Positions 36,663 to 46,540 are shown, counted from the first letter of the stretch. The stretch: DNA of 64,000 nucleotides from Tatumella ptyseos ATCC 33301 (GCF_000735525.1 NZ_JMPR01000048.1:21030-85029), one strand, 5' to 3'. The notes: generated from the letters alone by a model not told the origin. Program-made: numbers and translations.

Positions 36663-37612
36663 TGAGTACCTGAATGATTACTTTTGATAACATTATATAT
36701 GTAACTACCTTTTTTAATTTTACCTGAACTCAGTGTGTTCTCAACAACATTCCTAACTTGCGAGGTAAGTTTAATCAACTTTAACTTAGGAATATCACTT
36801 TCATTCTTTTTGGTAAGCACAGTTGCTACATAAAGACCATTAAATTTATATTTATAATTGAAGTAGTGCCCAACACTAGATGAAGATGCATAAAGCACCT
36901 TAAAATAATTTTCACGTAGAACTTTTATAGCTGATATATAACACAACAAATAATCCGGCCTGGTCAGTTTTTGCACAAAACTTTTATTATACTTTATATC
37001 ATTGTAAAACTCTGTTGGGCTATTGCTAAATATGCACAGGGAAAACTCTCTCAACCACGCCCTAATAAAAAGACTCCCTAAAGGAGCAACAATGAACCAA
37101 TTTTCTGTAATTGGAAAATTTATATCCTCAGTGCATTCATCAGAAAAAAACACAAAGGCATCATGATTATTAATCCTCTCAAAAATCCATTCTATATTAT
37201 CATTAAGAAGAATAGAAGAATCCATCCATATACCACCATATGTATCTAGTAACTTTAGACGTATATAGTCAGCTTTTATTGCAATTGGCAATTCTTCGGA
37301 AATATCAGGGACGGTAATAAAATCCTTAACAGTGCTCTCATTTAAGAAATTCACTTCGAACTCAGGACAGTATGATCGTATTCTTTCGACGCATAAATTA
37401 ACTATAGTTGGCACTTCATCTATTGAATGCCAATATAGCCATATAACTTTAGGGTAACTATAAGCAGGGCGAACGGCGTCATTATTAAACTCCAGGAACT
37501 TTGGACTTATTACTTTTGCATCATTTGAATAGATAATAAAAAGAATCTTAATCCTACTAGCTATATGATTTATAAACTGCTTAACAGAATTAATACTTTC
37601 TCTTAAGAACAT
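36659..37612 (-). CDS. GT32-like capsular polysaccharide glycosyltransferase
   Basis: A 317-residue cytoplasmic transferase of the Caps_synth type (DXD-sugar-binding superfamily). The key block ADYIRLKLLDTYGGIWMD (about residues 125–142) carries the family Asp pair and metal-binding DXD. KVIWLYWHS near residue 55 is the usual N-terminal strand. The donor and acceptor sugars cannot be read from sequence. The gene is AT-rich, overlaps wzx by 23 bp and rmlD by 4 bp, and is related to the protein at 42472–43443. Confidence 0.82.
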   Translation of the reverse strand: MFLRESINSVKQFINHIASRIKILFIIYSNDAKVISPKFLEFNNDAVRPAYSYPKVIWLYWHSIDEVPTIVNLCVERIRSYCPEFEVNFLNESTVKDFITVPDISEELPIAIKADYIRLKLLDTYGGIWMDSSILLNDNIEWIFERINNHDAFVFFSDECTEDINFPITENWFIVAPLGSLFIRAWLREFSLCIFSNSPTEFYNDIKYNKSFVQKLTRPDYLLCYISAIKVLRENYFKVLYASSSSVGHYFNYKYKFNGLYVATVLTKKNESDIPKLKLIKLTSQVRNVVENTLSSGKIKKGSYIYNVIKSNHSGTQ

Positions 37613-38882
37613 AATTTACAGACTCTTTAATGGATTTAATTGTTAATATATCCCAAGTGAACAAATCAACACCCTTTCTTTTCAAATAAATTATTTGATA
37701 TAAGGATATAACTATTTCTGAAATAGTCCAAACCATAGCGGTAACAACCCCCCCCCCCATTCTTATGAAGAAAAAGTTAAGAATCAGACTAAATACAGCT
37801 ATATATACTTGTATTTTCAGAAAGGCTCTATCCATACCTAGATTAAGCATAACTTGCCCCCCGATAAAAACACCGAAGAACACTGCAAAAACACCGATTG
37901 ACAATATAGAAACCAATGGTGTGATGGGGAGGAACTTTTCCCCAAATAGAATGAGAACTATATAGTGATTAAAGGAATTTATAAAAAATAAAAAAGCAAG
38001 GCTTATTATTATAAAAAGAGGTAGTATTTTCCTTACTGAATAGATACCGAAGTCCTTACCATCCCCAAACTTCTTTGAAAGAATAGGGAATATTATCTGA
38101 GAAATAGGCATTAGAATTATTGATTTGGATACATCCATTAGTTTCTGAGCCGACGTATAAAATCCGACATCAACTTTGGTTGATAAAGCACCTAGCATTA
38201 CAATTCCTGTAGTGGTGTAAATATTTGTAACTACTGATGATAAAAATAAATACCCACCATCAAAAGTAAGTCCCTTAATTAAATTTATATCTGGAAGTAT
38301 AAATCTAATCTTATATCTTTTTATAGCATATAAAAAAACGATTAAAGATGTAAGGAATGAAACGACATTCACAATCATAACGTACAAAATTAAATCAGAT
38401 GCATCCTTAACCAGGAATATTATGAGCAAAAAAGAAACAAGCTTAGTAAGAAAAGAAATTGCAGCAATTATTTTGAAATCGCTATAAGCCTGAAGAAACC
38501 AATTTTGAGTAAACAATGATGCCAGACATGAAAAATAAGAAACCCAACATATCCAAGAATAATCTCTTAACCCATTAAAAAACAAAACACAAAAATAAAA
38601 AACAATTGTACACAAGAGAAATATAAAAAACTGAATAGAAAAAACCCCCCAAAAAAGCTTATCTTTATCTTTGGGGTTACGTGTCAACCATCTAACACCA
38701 GTATAATTGAAGCTATAGTTAACAAAAAGAGAAAAATAACCAACTATAGCAGCTACATAATTAATTAAACCTATATTCTGAGGACCAAAAGCACGAGATA
38801 CTATTGGAATGGTAACTAAAGGGAATATATAGTTAGCCATTTGCACACTTGACATATAAAGAAGGTTCTTTATATTACTCAT
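37590..38882 (-). CDS. wzx: Wzx, polysaccharide repeat-unit flippase
   Basis: A 430-residue, about 12-helix inner-membrane protein of the oligosaccharide/lipid flippase family. MANYIFPLVTIPIVSRAFGP is the hallmark N-terminal segment. It moves undecaprenyl-linked repeat units to the periplasmic face for Wzy. The ATG at 38882 is preferred over an in-frame TTG four codons upstream. Codons 375–379 (M-G-G-G-V) contain an uninterrupted run of 11 G residues; slippage there would shift the frame and remove about 50 C-terminal residues. Strongly AT-rich elsewhere. Confidence 0.9.
   Translation of the reverse strand: MSNIKNLLYMSSVQMANYIFPLVTIPIVSRAFGPQNIGLINYVAAIVGYFSLFVNYSFNYTGVRWLTRNPKDKDKLFWGVFSIQFFIFLLCTIVFYFCVLFFNGLRDYSWICWVSYFSCLASLFTQNWFLQAYSDFKIIAAISFLTKLVSFLLIIFLVKDASDLILYVMIVNVVSFLTSLIVFLYAIKRYKIRFILPDINLIKGLTFDGGYLFLSSVVTNIYTTTGIVMLGALSTKVDVGFYTSAQKLMDVSKSIILMPISQIIFPILSKKFGDGKDFGIYSVRKILPLFIIISLAFLFFINSFNHYIVLILFGEKFLPITPLVSILSIGVFAVFFGVFIGGQVMLNLGMDRAFLKIQVYIAVFSLILNFFFIRMGGGVVTAMVWTISEIVISLYQIIYLKRKGVDLFTWDILTIKSIKESVNYVLKRKY
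37748..37758 (-). repeat. G11 homopolymer inside wzx
   Basis: Eleven consecutive C on the plus strand (G on the coding strand) within an otherwise AT-rich gene. The frame is open at this length. Confidence 0.9.
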
Positions 38883-38960
38883 AATCAGCACCAATCCAGT
38901 TCCAGAGTTAATGGCTATTTAAAAAACAACCACCATTATAGTCTTAGCAGGTATCAGGAA

Positions 38961-39494
38961 TTAAATACTTTTAAAATCAAATCCACACTTATCTTTATCT
39001 GAAAGTATAGGTTCAAAATCTATAGGCCATTCAATCCCAACTTCCGGATCATTCCAGGCCAGACAGCCCTCGAAACCAGGGGTATAGTAATCGGTACACT
39101 TATATTCGAAATCAGCAACATCAGAAAGCACCACAAACCCATGTGCCAGTCCCGGCGGGATCCAGAACTGGGTTTTATTCTCTTCAGATAGAATCACCCC
39201 TTCCCATTGGCCATAGGTCGGTGAATCTTTACGGATATCGACGGCAACATCAAAGACTTCGCCGCGCACTACACGAACCAGTTTCCCCTGGGCATGTTTT
39301 GTCTGGAAATGCAGTCCCCTTAAAACACCTTTAGAGGAGCGGGAATGGTTATCCTGTACAAAATCAAAGTCGATACCCAGCATTTCCTGATAGCGTTTTT
39401 TTTCAAACGTCTCCAGGAAAAAGCCGCGCTCATCACCAAAAACTCTTGGCTGGATGATTTTTACGTCTGCAATTTTAGTATCGATTACCTTCAT
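38961..39494 (-). CDS. rfbC: RmlC, dTDP-4-dehydrorhamnose 3,5-epimerase
   Basis: A 177-residue cupin-fold epimerase. DERGFFLETFEKKRY and QDNHSRSSKGVLRGLHFQ (His of the catalytic dyad in LRGLHFQ) are conserved. Third step of dTDP-L-rhamnose synthesis in the cytoplasm. It starts 1 bp after the rmlA stop. Its base composition is higher in GC than neighbouring wzx, consistent with rmlBAC being a separate conserved module in the cassette. Confidence 0.95.
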   Translation of the reverse strand: MKVIDTKIADVKIIQPRVFGDERGFFLETFEKKRYQEMLGIDFDFVQDNHSRSSKGVLRGLHFQTKHAQGKLVRVVRGEVFDVAVDIRKDSPTYGQWEGVILSEENKTQFWIPPGLAHGFVVLSDVADFEYKCTDYYTPGFEGCLAWNDPEVGIEWPIDFEPILSDKDKCGFDFKSI

Positions 39495-39495
39495 T

Positions 39496-40365
39496 TTATT
39501 CCCCGTCGATCATGCGCTGTAAATACTGTCCGTAACCGGTTTTCACCAGTAGTTTTGCCTGAGCCTGTACCTGCTCTTTGCTTAACCAGCCTTTTTTATA
39601 GGCAATCTCTTCCAGGCAGGCGACTTTATAACCCTGACGTTTCTCAATGGTATGAATAAACTGAGAGGCTTCCAGAAGACTGTCATGAGTCCCGGTATCC
39701 AGCCAGGCAAACCCACGACCCAGTTTTTCTACATGCAACGCATTTTTTTCCAGATACATTTCATTAAGCGTTGTGATTTCAAGTTCACCTCGCTCAGAAG
39801 GTTTTACCTGTTTAGCCATATCCACCACATCTTTATCGTAGAAATATAAACCAGTGACTGCCCAGTTAGATTTAGGCTGAGCCGGTTTCTCTTCAAGAGA
39901 AATCGCGCGGTTATTTTCGTCAAATTCCACAACCCCGAAACGCTCCGGGTCCAGAACCTGATAACCGAATACCGTAGCACCTTCGCTGCGTTGTACTACA
40001 TTTTCCAGCTTGCGGCCAAAGCTCTCACCAAAATAAATATTGTCGCCTAATACCAGCGCACAGCTATCGCCGTTAATAAACTCTTCGCCAATCAGGAATG
40101 CCTGAGCCAGTCCATCCGGACTTGGCTGAATGGCGTAGGAGAAGCAAACACCGAACTGGCTTCCGTCACCCAGCAGACGTTTGAAGCCAGGCATATCCTC
40201 GGGTGTGGAAATGATCAGAATTTCGCGAATACCTGCCAGCATCAGCACCGATATAGGGTAGAACACCATCGGCTTATCATAGATAGGCATTAGCTGTTTT
40301 GACGTGCCCTGCGTAATAGGATATAAACGGGTCCCGGACCCACCTGCTAAAACGATACCTTTCAT
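39496..40365 (-). CDS. rfbA: RmlA, glucose-1-phosphate thymidylyltransferase
   Basis: A 289-residue nucleotidyltransferase. The N-terminal [20 protein letters not shown] signature, [15 protein letters not shown], and the metal/sugar region [11 protein letters not shown] are visible. It makes dTDP-glucose, the first step of rhamnose (and some amino-sugar) synthesis, and is feedback-inhibited by dTDP-rhamnose in this family. It lies 15 bp after rmlB. Confidence 0.96.
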   Translation of the reverse strand: MKGIVLAGGSGTRLYPITQGTSKQLMPIYDKPMVFYPISVLMLAGIREILIISTPEDMPGFKRLLGDGSQFGVCFSYAIQPSPDGLAQAFLIGEEFINGDSCALVLGDNIYFGESFGRKLENVVQRSEGATVFGYQVLDPERFGVVEFDENNRAISLEEKPAQPKSNWAVTGLYFYDKDVVDMAKQVKPSERGELEITTLNEMYLEKNALHVEKLGRGFAWLDTGTHDSLLEASQFIHTIEKRQGYKVACLEEIAYKKGWLSKEQVQAQAKLLVKTGYGQYLQRMIDGE

Positions 40366-40380
40366 TCATTCTTCCTTTAA

Positions 40381-41442
40381 TCAAATTGAGCCAAGACGTT
40401 CGCCGGCATAAGAACCATCAAGAACACGCTGCCACCAGGTTTCGTTGTTCAGATACCATTCAACCGTTTTACGAATACCGGATTCGAAAGTCTCAGCCGG
40501 AGTCCAGCCAAGTTCACGCTCAATTTTCGATGCATCAATGGCATAACGCAGATCATGTCCCGGGCGGTCTTTAACATAGGTAATAAGATCGGTGTAGTGC
40601 TCAACTCCAGTAGGTTTGTTCGGGACTAATTCTTCCAGTAACTGGCAGATAGTTTTTACTACATCGATATTCTGTCGCTCGTTATGACCACCGATGTTAT
40701 AAGTTTCGCCCACTTCACCCTCGGTCACTACTTTATACAGTGCTCGAGCATGGTCTTCGACATACAGCCAGTCACGGATCTGGCTACCATTACCGTAAAC
40801 CGGCAGAGGTTTACCTGCTAATGCATTCAGAATGATCAGCGGGATCAGTTTTTCAGGGAAGTGGTAAGGCCCGTAGTTATTCGAGCAATTGGTCACAATG
40901 GTCGGTAAGCCATAGGTTCGTAACCAGGCACGAACCAGATGATCACTGGAGGCTTTAGAAGCAGAATACGGACTACTCGGCGCATAAGGGGTGGTTTCAG
41001 TAAAGAGATCATCGGTCCCCTCCAGATCACCGTATACCTCATCAGTCGAAATATGGTGGAAGCGGAAGGTCTGTTTCGCTTCAGTCTCCAGTGTATTCCA
41101 ATACTGACGCGCCGCTTCCAGCAGGGTATAGGTACCGACTACATTCGTTTCGATAAACGCCGCAGGGCCATCAATGGAACGGTCAACATGGCTTTCAGCT
41201 GCCAGATGCATCACCGCGTCTGGCTGATATTTACTAAATAGCGCATCCAGAGCATTACGATCGCAGATATCTACCTGTTCGAAATGATAACGCTGGCTAT
41301 CCGAAATGGTTGCCAGTGACTCCAGGTTACCGGCATAAGTCAGGCTATCGACGACAATCACTTCATCAAGGGTATTGCCGATAATATTACGCACAACCGC
41401 GGAACCAATAAACCCTGCACCGCCGGTAATTAATAGTTTCAT
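40381..41442 (-). CDS. rfbB: RmlB, dTDP-glucose 4,6-dehydratase
   Basis: A 353-residue extended short-chain dehydrogenase. [15 protein letters not shown] binds NAD+, [12 protein letters not shown] and [12 protein letters not shown] (with the catalytic DE pair) follow, and [13 protein letters not shown] holds Tyr and Lys. Second step of the Rml pathway. A 116-bp gap lies upstream, the longest within this part of the operon apart from the wzc–wbaP gap, with no clear promoter. Confidence 0.96.
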   Translation of the reverse strand: MKLLITGGAGFIGSAVVRNIIGNTLDEVIVVDSLTYAGNLESLATISDSQRYHFEQVDICDRNALDALFSKYQPDAVMHLAAESHVDRSIDGPAAFIETNVVGTYTLLEAARQYWNTLETEAKQTFRFHHISTDEVYGDLEGTDDLFTETTPYAPSSPYSASKASSDHLVRAWLRTYGLPTIVTNCSNNYGPYHFPEKLIPLIILNALAGKPLPVYGNGSQIRDWLYVEDHARALYKVVTEGEVGETYNIGGHNERQNIDVVKTICQLLEELVPNKPTGVEHYTDLITYVKDRPGHDLRYAIDASKIERELGWTPAETFESGIRKTVEWYLNNETWWQRVLDGSYAGERLGSI

Positions 41443-41558
41443 TTAATTCACCTAAAAAATAATCCGTGACGTAAAAAAATATATTCAGCTATGATATCTC
41501 ATATTAAAAAATTATAAAAAATCAAAATAAATATACCATAGAATATCTCACATTTAAA

Positions 41559-42404
41559 TTAACAACGGGGATGCCTGCCGTTGATTATAGCCTTTGTAAT
41601 ATTAACTAAATTAGAGAATCGCAACCTGACGAACTCTTTTAAAAACAACCTTGACATATTATACATCATATGGAAAGGAGTCTTTGAATAGTACAAGCAT
41701 GACAATACCTCATCGTATAAACGCTCAAGCTTACGCCATTCAGAAACCTGACCACTGGTAGACGACATCTCATGCACTAAAAAATGATGAACATATACAG
41801 GAACACATTGGGAGATTTTGTTTAATCGATTTATTTTCCGAAAAATACTCATATCAACTCCATACAATGCAAAATTGGAATCAAAAAGTTCAATTTTTTT
41901 TCGTGAGAATAAATCAATTAATTTTCTGTATATAATAAGGCCAGAGCCAATAGAAAGAACGTCTTTATCTAAAGGAAGAAAACCATCAACTCCAGTGTAA
42001 ACCACCCTATTTATCTGTGGGTATGAATTGAGTCCGGTTTTAATATCAATTATTCGTGGGACAACCAAGTACAAATCTTTTAACCCAATTTCAGGATGTG
42101 AAAAATATTCTTTAGAAATAGACGTATCGTCATCGAGAAGGATATAACGTTCAAATCCAGACTGCTTTTCGAGCACTTCGTTATAAATATGACTCAATGG
42201 CCTATTGCTATTAGAATTTATAAAATCAACACAATCATAGCCGGTTAATTTATCTAAAAACTCATCATCCTCATCCAACAACTCTGGACCATTATTAACC
42301 ACTAACAAAGATGAACCTGGAAGAGAAATATGACATAAGGAAATAAGCGTTTTTGACTGACAGAATAATTTATTATATAAGATAACTACTATTAACGTTT
42401 TCAA
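41559..42404 (-). CDS. GT2 glycosyltransferase (rhamnosyltransferase-like)
   Basis: A 281-residue family 2 transferase. TLIVVILYNKLF at the N-terminus, VNNGPE, the metal-binding triplet in YILLDDDTSIS (about residue 90), then VPRIIDIKTG. The short form with a LLDDD motif resembles rhamnosyltransferases of O-antigen and capsule loci, which fits the rml genes alongside, but specificity is inference. Cytoplasmic, membrane-associated; AT-rich coding. Confidence 0.78.
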   Translation of the reverse strand: MKTLIVVILYNKLFCQSKTLISLCHISLPGSSLLVVNNGPELLDEDDEFLDKLTGYDCVDFINSNSNRPLSHIYNEVLEKQSGFERYILLDDDTSISKEYFSHPEIGLKDLYLVVPRIIDIKTGLNSYPQINRVVYTGVDGFLPLDKDVLSIGSGLIIYRKLIDLFSRKKIELFDSNFALYGVDMSIFRKINRLNKISQCVPVYVHHFLVHEMSSTSGQVSEWRKLERLYDEVLSCLYYSKTPFHMMYNMSRLFLKEFVRLRFSNLVNITKAIINGRHPRC

Positions 42405-42471
42405 TTGTAAACCTTAAGGGTTGAGAGATAAAAATAAAAAACCAATAATTTAGAAAGTTAATTGAAAACTA

Positions 42472-43443
42472 TCATTTCAAAAAAAACAGAATGCTTCTTT
42501 TTTTAATAAGCCTAGCGCATGATACCCATTTAAAAAGAAGCCTGTCACTTTTAGTGAGTTTTATTATTTCTGGCTTCACACCAAGAGACTCAACTCTAGC
42601 TAATAGATATGTAACTAAATGAGGCTTCCAGGAAACTAATCGCTGATAAAAAAAAGCATTCTCTTCACAACATCTGAGAAAGAAAGAAAATCTATCTGGA
42701 TGTTGATTCATCACAATTTGAGCAGCCAGGTAAGACAGTAAGTAACCAGGGTTATCAACCAACTGCTTTATTTCACTAAAATCCCCACGCTCTTTTAATT
42801 TTTTATAATATGAATCAGAACCAAGAGATATAATAGGATAGAACTCACTGAGCCAGTGTTTAATAAATTTATTACCAGGACGAGAAGCTAAAAACCAATT
42901 TTCAATTATTGGTTTATTAAAATCACAAGTTGAAACCTTTCTAAAAAAACCAACAACGTCGTAATCATATCTTTTGAATGAATTTTCCACCCAAGATAGG
43001 TCTTCAAAGAAGATGGTACTAATATCTATCCAAACCCCACCATAATCACGTAAAAGGCACAACCTAATAACATCACTTTTATGAGCCGATGATAAATTTA
43101 CACTATCATTAAACTTCAAATAAGGGAGGTAAGCATTGAAGTTTTTTTTATTTAGTAATTTAACACTATAAGTTGGATTTAATTCAGAAATATTGACAAC
43201 TAATTTATTAAGATACTCATCTAAAAAAGGATCATCCCAATACATCCAAATTATCTTAGGTAACTCACCAGCTTTATTATCGCATTCTTCGTTACGTATA
43301 TCCAGACAATACTCTGGCGAGTAAAGATCCTTAGGATTAATCATTGGAATTTTTCTTCCTGTAAAACAGGAAATTAAAAAACGCAAAAAAAAATAACTTT
43401 TTTTTATAAAAAAAACCACTGAACGCTTAATATCCTTAGTCAT
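42472..43443 (-). CDS. GT32-like capsular polysaccharide glycosyltransferase
   Basis: A 323-residue Caps_synth-type protein related to the one at 36659–37612. The core AHKSDVIRLCLLRDYGGVWI plus DISTIFF carries the Asp residues of the DXD-type site (about 118–142), and KIIWMYWDD precedes it. A hydrophobic stretch near residues 14–26 may anchor it to the membrane. The first 20 codons contain T8, A8 and T9 runs, so the N-terminus is slippage-prone. It overlaps the GH43 gene stop by 8 bp. Confidence 0.8.
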   Translation of the reverse strand: MTKDIKRSVVFFIKKSYFFLRFLISCFTGRKIPMINPKDLYSPEYCLDIRNEECDNKAGELPKIIWMYWDDPFLDEYLNKLVVNISELNPTYSVKLLNKKNFNAYLPYLKFNDSVNLSSAHKSDVIRLCLLRDYGGVWIDISTIFFEDLSWVENSFKRYDYDVVGFFRKVSTCDFNKPIIENWFLASRPGNKFIKHWLSEFYPIISLGSDSYYKKLKERGDFSEIKQLVDNPGYLLSYLAAQIVMNQHPDRFSFFLRCCEENAFFYQRLVSWKPHLVTYLLARVESLGVKPEIIKLTKSDRLLFKWVSCARLIKKRSILFFLK

Positions 43444-44464
43444 TACCTATCCTTTCCATAGAAAGATTACCATTATTATATTTTATTTCGGAAACAACAT
43501 ATTTACTTTCAATCGGATTGTGGGGCGACCATCTATCTCCAAAAATAAATAAGTTCCCTAGCTTATCTTCGATAGAAAATGCTGATTGAGAATTGAAAGT
43601 AGTAGCTATATCTTCAGGCGTCCCCTTGATCGGATTGTTTTTCCTTATCCATGGGCCAAATATATTATCAGATTCAAATAACCTAGCTTGATTAGCTTTC
43701 CAACCTGTGAGGCCTGATGTTATCATAAAGTAAGTTTTGTCTATTTTAAAAATTACTGGAGCCTCATTCCGTCCATTTATAAGGACCCTGCTATATTCAT
43801 TTGTAACTCTGGTATACGTATCATCAAGTAAAGCAACGTGTAATGTATTATTCATCTCCGAGTTATAAATAACATAAGCCTTGCCATCATCATCTTTAAA
43901 TAAAGTAAAATCTCTTGAGTCGAAACCAGATTCGTAACCTGATTTAAAATATATATCATTAAAATCGTTTTTTTGAAAGTTTACAGGCTTAGTATCTTTA
44001 TTAGGACGGTAACTGGTTATAAATTTGTATGGGCCTTCTATATTTTTTGACTCAGCAACACCTAGCCTTGCATAACTTTCATTATTAAACCCTTTACGAT
44101 AATCTATATGAAACCACATTATATATTCATCATTTCTTTTGTTATATATAACTTTAGGTCGTTCAAGATAAATCACATTATCATTCTGATTTGAAGAATA
44201 TGCTACACCTTTATATTTCCAATTACATAAATCTGAAGACTCGTATAATGAAACACCTTGCTGGACTTTATTGCCATCCATCCCCTTACCTTTCACTTCA
44301 CCAAACCAATAATACATCCCCTTACTAGATATAACCCCACCTCCATGCGCATTAACACTTGAAGGATTAATGTTATTTTCCCCATCATTCAAACAGGACG
44401 AAACACCCTCCCCGTATGTAAAGAGAGGTAAAAAAAGAATAATTAAAGCAATGCACGATTTCAT
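43436..44464 (-). CDS. Secreted GH43-like glycoside hydrolase
   Basis: A 342-residue protein with a signal peptide (CIALIILFLPLFTYG, cleavage near residue 18) and a five-bladed GH43-like fold. Candidate catalytic residues are the pKa-modulating Asp185 in DSRDFTLFKDDDG and the acid Glu234 in RNEAPVIFK; HGGGVISSKGMYYWFGE marks the N-terminal blade. The blade motifs recall exo-beta-1,3-galactanase-type GH43 enzymes, so a galactose-containing EPS is a plausible substrate (inference). The ATG at 44464 has GGAGG at ideal spacing; an in-frame ATG four codons upstream is rejected. Unusual inside an assembly operon; it may trim or release the polymer. Confidence 0.75.
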   Translation of the reverse strand: MKSCIALIILFLPLFTYGEGVSSCLNDGENNINPSSVNAHGGGVISSKGMYYWFGEVKGKGMDGNKVQQGVSLYESSDLCNWKYKGVAYSSNQNDNVIYLERPKVIYNKRNDEYIMWFHIDYRKGFNNESYARLGVAESKNIEGPYKFITSYRPNKDTKPVNFQKNDFNDIYFKSGYESGFDSRDFTLFKDDDGKAYVIYNSEMNNTLHVALLDDTYTRVTNEYSRVLINGRNEAPVIFKIDKTYFMITSGLTGWKANQARLFESDNIFGPWIRKNNPIKGTPEDIATTFNSQSAFSIEDKLGNLFIFGDRWSPHNPIESKYVVSEIKYNNGNLSMERIGND

Positions 44465-44479
44465 TATTTCCTCCATAAA

Positions 44480-45657
44480 TTACATGTTGGATTCTATATC
44501 ATTCTTTAGAGTTTGAAAGTAAACTTCTGGGTCATGTTTATTTTTGAGATTTAAAACTGAAATTTTCCCTGAAATAATTATAGAAGTTCGATCATTATAA
44601 CAACTCATTATCTTTTTCTTTAGTTGCTCAACAATAGATTCTCTAACTTGAAATTTATGGCTCTCGCTAACTATTACTATTTCACCAAAGCTATTAGTCG
44701 GAATGTCTATAATATTACTTGGCAAATTTATTTCAGGCAAGGCCCGAACGGAAGTGCTTATAACAGGAACTAACCAGGATTGCATTTCAAGAACGGAATA
44801 ACCGTATGTGTCACCCCATGTTGGCAAAAGCCCGACATCCTGATGAGATACAAGTAACATTAAATCTTCATTTTTTAATCTACTGTAATGATTTATATAA
44901 TCATTTTCTATAATTATCTTCTCAATCCCTTCGAAAAAATCATCATTATCCTGAAAGCCACCTAACACATAATTTGTTTTTTTGTTAATATCTCCAACAA
45001 TATTCAAATTAATATTTCTCGGGGAAATAACACCATCAGAGATTAAAGAATCAAAGGCTAGAATAACCTCAGCGCCCCCCTTTCTATAAAAGTCATTGCC
45101 TACAAAAATAAAGTTAAGAGTTTCACTATTATTAATTTTCTTATCAAACAAATTAATCCTCTGTGGAGGATGCTTTATCCTTATTTTATTCTTTATTGCA
45201 TCTGAGAATTCTGGATAAGACGAAAGCATTTTATTTTGTATATCAAATGCCGATTTAGAAAGTGTATTGATGAACTTACAATTATCTTTAGATAATAAAC
45301 TTAGATATTTATAAACATCTTTTCTTTTTGAATAATCTACTTCACCATCTTGAAGCCTGTGAATATCCGCAATACTATCCATCCTTGGTATTGTAGTTTC
45401 GAACACCACCCCCCAGTTTTTTTTGTGATTGGAATGTAGTTAAAGGTAACGTAAAAATCAATCTGTTTATGCAATGAGGATAAAAGGTCACGGAATATAT
45501 ATCCTTCATCTTTACTACCAAATAATCTCAGAATTTTATTTTTATACTTATAATAATCATAATTTTCCATATTAATTAAATCGAAGAACTCTTCGTTACA
45601 TATACATCTTAACTCAGGATAATTAACCCTAGCAGTAGCAACTTTAATTCTAGCCAT
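44480..45657 (-). pseudogene. GT4 glycosyltransferase split by a frameshift (contingency or pseudogene)
   Basis: Two open frames overlap: 45657 to 45337 encodes the N-terminal part (MARIKVATARVNYPEL... to FNYIPITKKTGG, then off-frame), and the remainder to 44480 continues from VVFETTIPRMDSIADIH in the -1 frame. Together they would form a GT-B protein of about 393 residues with FVGNDFYRKGG (donor-site strand) and a C-terminal TWGDTYGYSVLEMQSW motif of family 4. The break lies within an A8 run followed by CT and a G6 run (45409–45424 on the plus strand); one extra base there restores the frame. Sequencing error, true mutation, phase variation or -1 slippage are all possible. Confidence 0.75.
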
Positions 45658-46531
45658 TCTTAATCCTCCTAAGTATATATATAAAGAAATCTTTCTTTGC
45701 TAAAGATGACGACCCCATAAAAAACAAACCAAAATTAATTATCGACATAATTCCATTCCCGTCAGATTTTAATTTATGTGTGAGTTTGAATGCTTTATAT
45801 ACCCTTACATCCTTTTTATTTAAATATGGCTTCATCTGTAACAACCACCAAGATGAAAACTTTACTGATTCCCCTTTGTTTTTTGCAGTACTTCTTCCCC
45901 TAATATTATAATTACTTAGTAACTCAGGAATGAAGTGGAAATATAATCCTATCTGATCGGCTCTTATGCAAAAATCATAATCTTGATGCCTTATGAAACC
46001 CTCATTAAATTTTACTTTTAAATATGTATCTCTATGTACTACTATAGTAGATGTTTGTATAAAACCAGCCACACCAAAAAGATAAGATGCTATTGTTTCT
46101 TTACTGACTACATAAGGCCTAACGGGCATTTCTTTTATCTTACACCCATCTTGCATTACATTTAATTTAGAGTAGAAGATTATATCTTTTTTATCCAACC
46201 TGCAAATTTCTTCATTATACCTTAGTAACTTATCCTCATGCCATGTGTCATCTGCATCCAGTAATGCTATATATTTCCCAGATGAAATCTCAACCCCTTT
46301 ATTTCTAGCCCCAGAACCATTCAATTTAACTTTTGAGTAAAAGCATTTTAAATTATCATATTTGCTTTGATAGTGTTCGATTACTAACTTTAACTCTTCA
46401 GAATCATCAGAACAATCATCAACTATTACCACTTCATAATTGGTAAACTTTTGATTAAAAACACTATCAAGTGTATTCTTTATTTCGGAACTTGCATTAA
46501 ATGCAGGGATAACTACCGAGAACATATACAT
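45650..46531 (-). CDS. GT2 glycosyltransferase
   Basis: A 293-residue GT-A family 2 transferase: FSVVIPAFNASSEIKNTLDS, VVIVDDCSDDSEE, GSGARNKGVEISSGKYIALL, then the DAD metal motif in LLDADDTWHEDKL (about residue 97). It adds one sugar to the lipid-linked EPS unit; which one is unknown. It overlaps the next gene by 8 bp and follows wzy by 9 bp. AT-rich. Confidence 0.85.
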   Translation of the reverse strand: MYMFSVVIPAFNASSEIKNTLDSVFNQKFTNYEVVIVDDCSDDSEELKLVIEHYQSKYDNLKCFYSKVKLNGSGARNKGVEISSGKYIALLDADDTWHEDKLLRYNEEICRLDKKDIIFYSKLNVMQDGCKIKEMPVRPYVVSKETIASYLFGVAGFIQTSTIVVHRDTYLKVKFNEGFIRHQDYDFCIRADQIGLYFHFIPELLSNYNIRGRSTAKNKGESVKFSSWWLLQMKPYLNKKDVRVYKAFKLTHKLKSDGNGIMSIINFGLFFMGSSSLAKKDFFIYILRRIKNG

Positions 46532-46540
46532 TTGGGGTAC

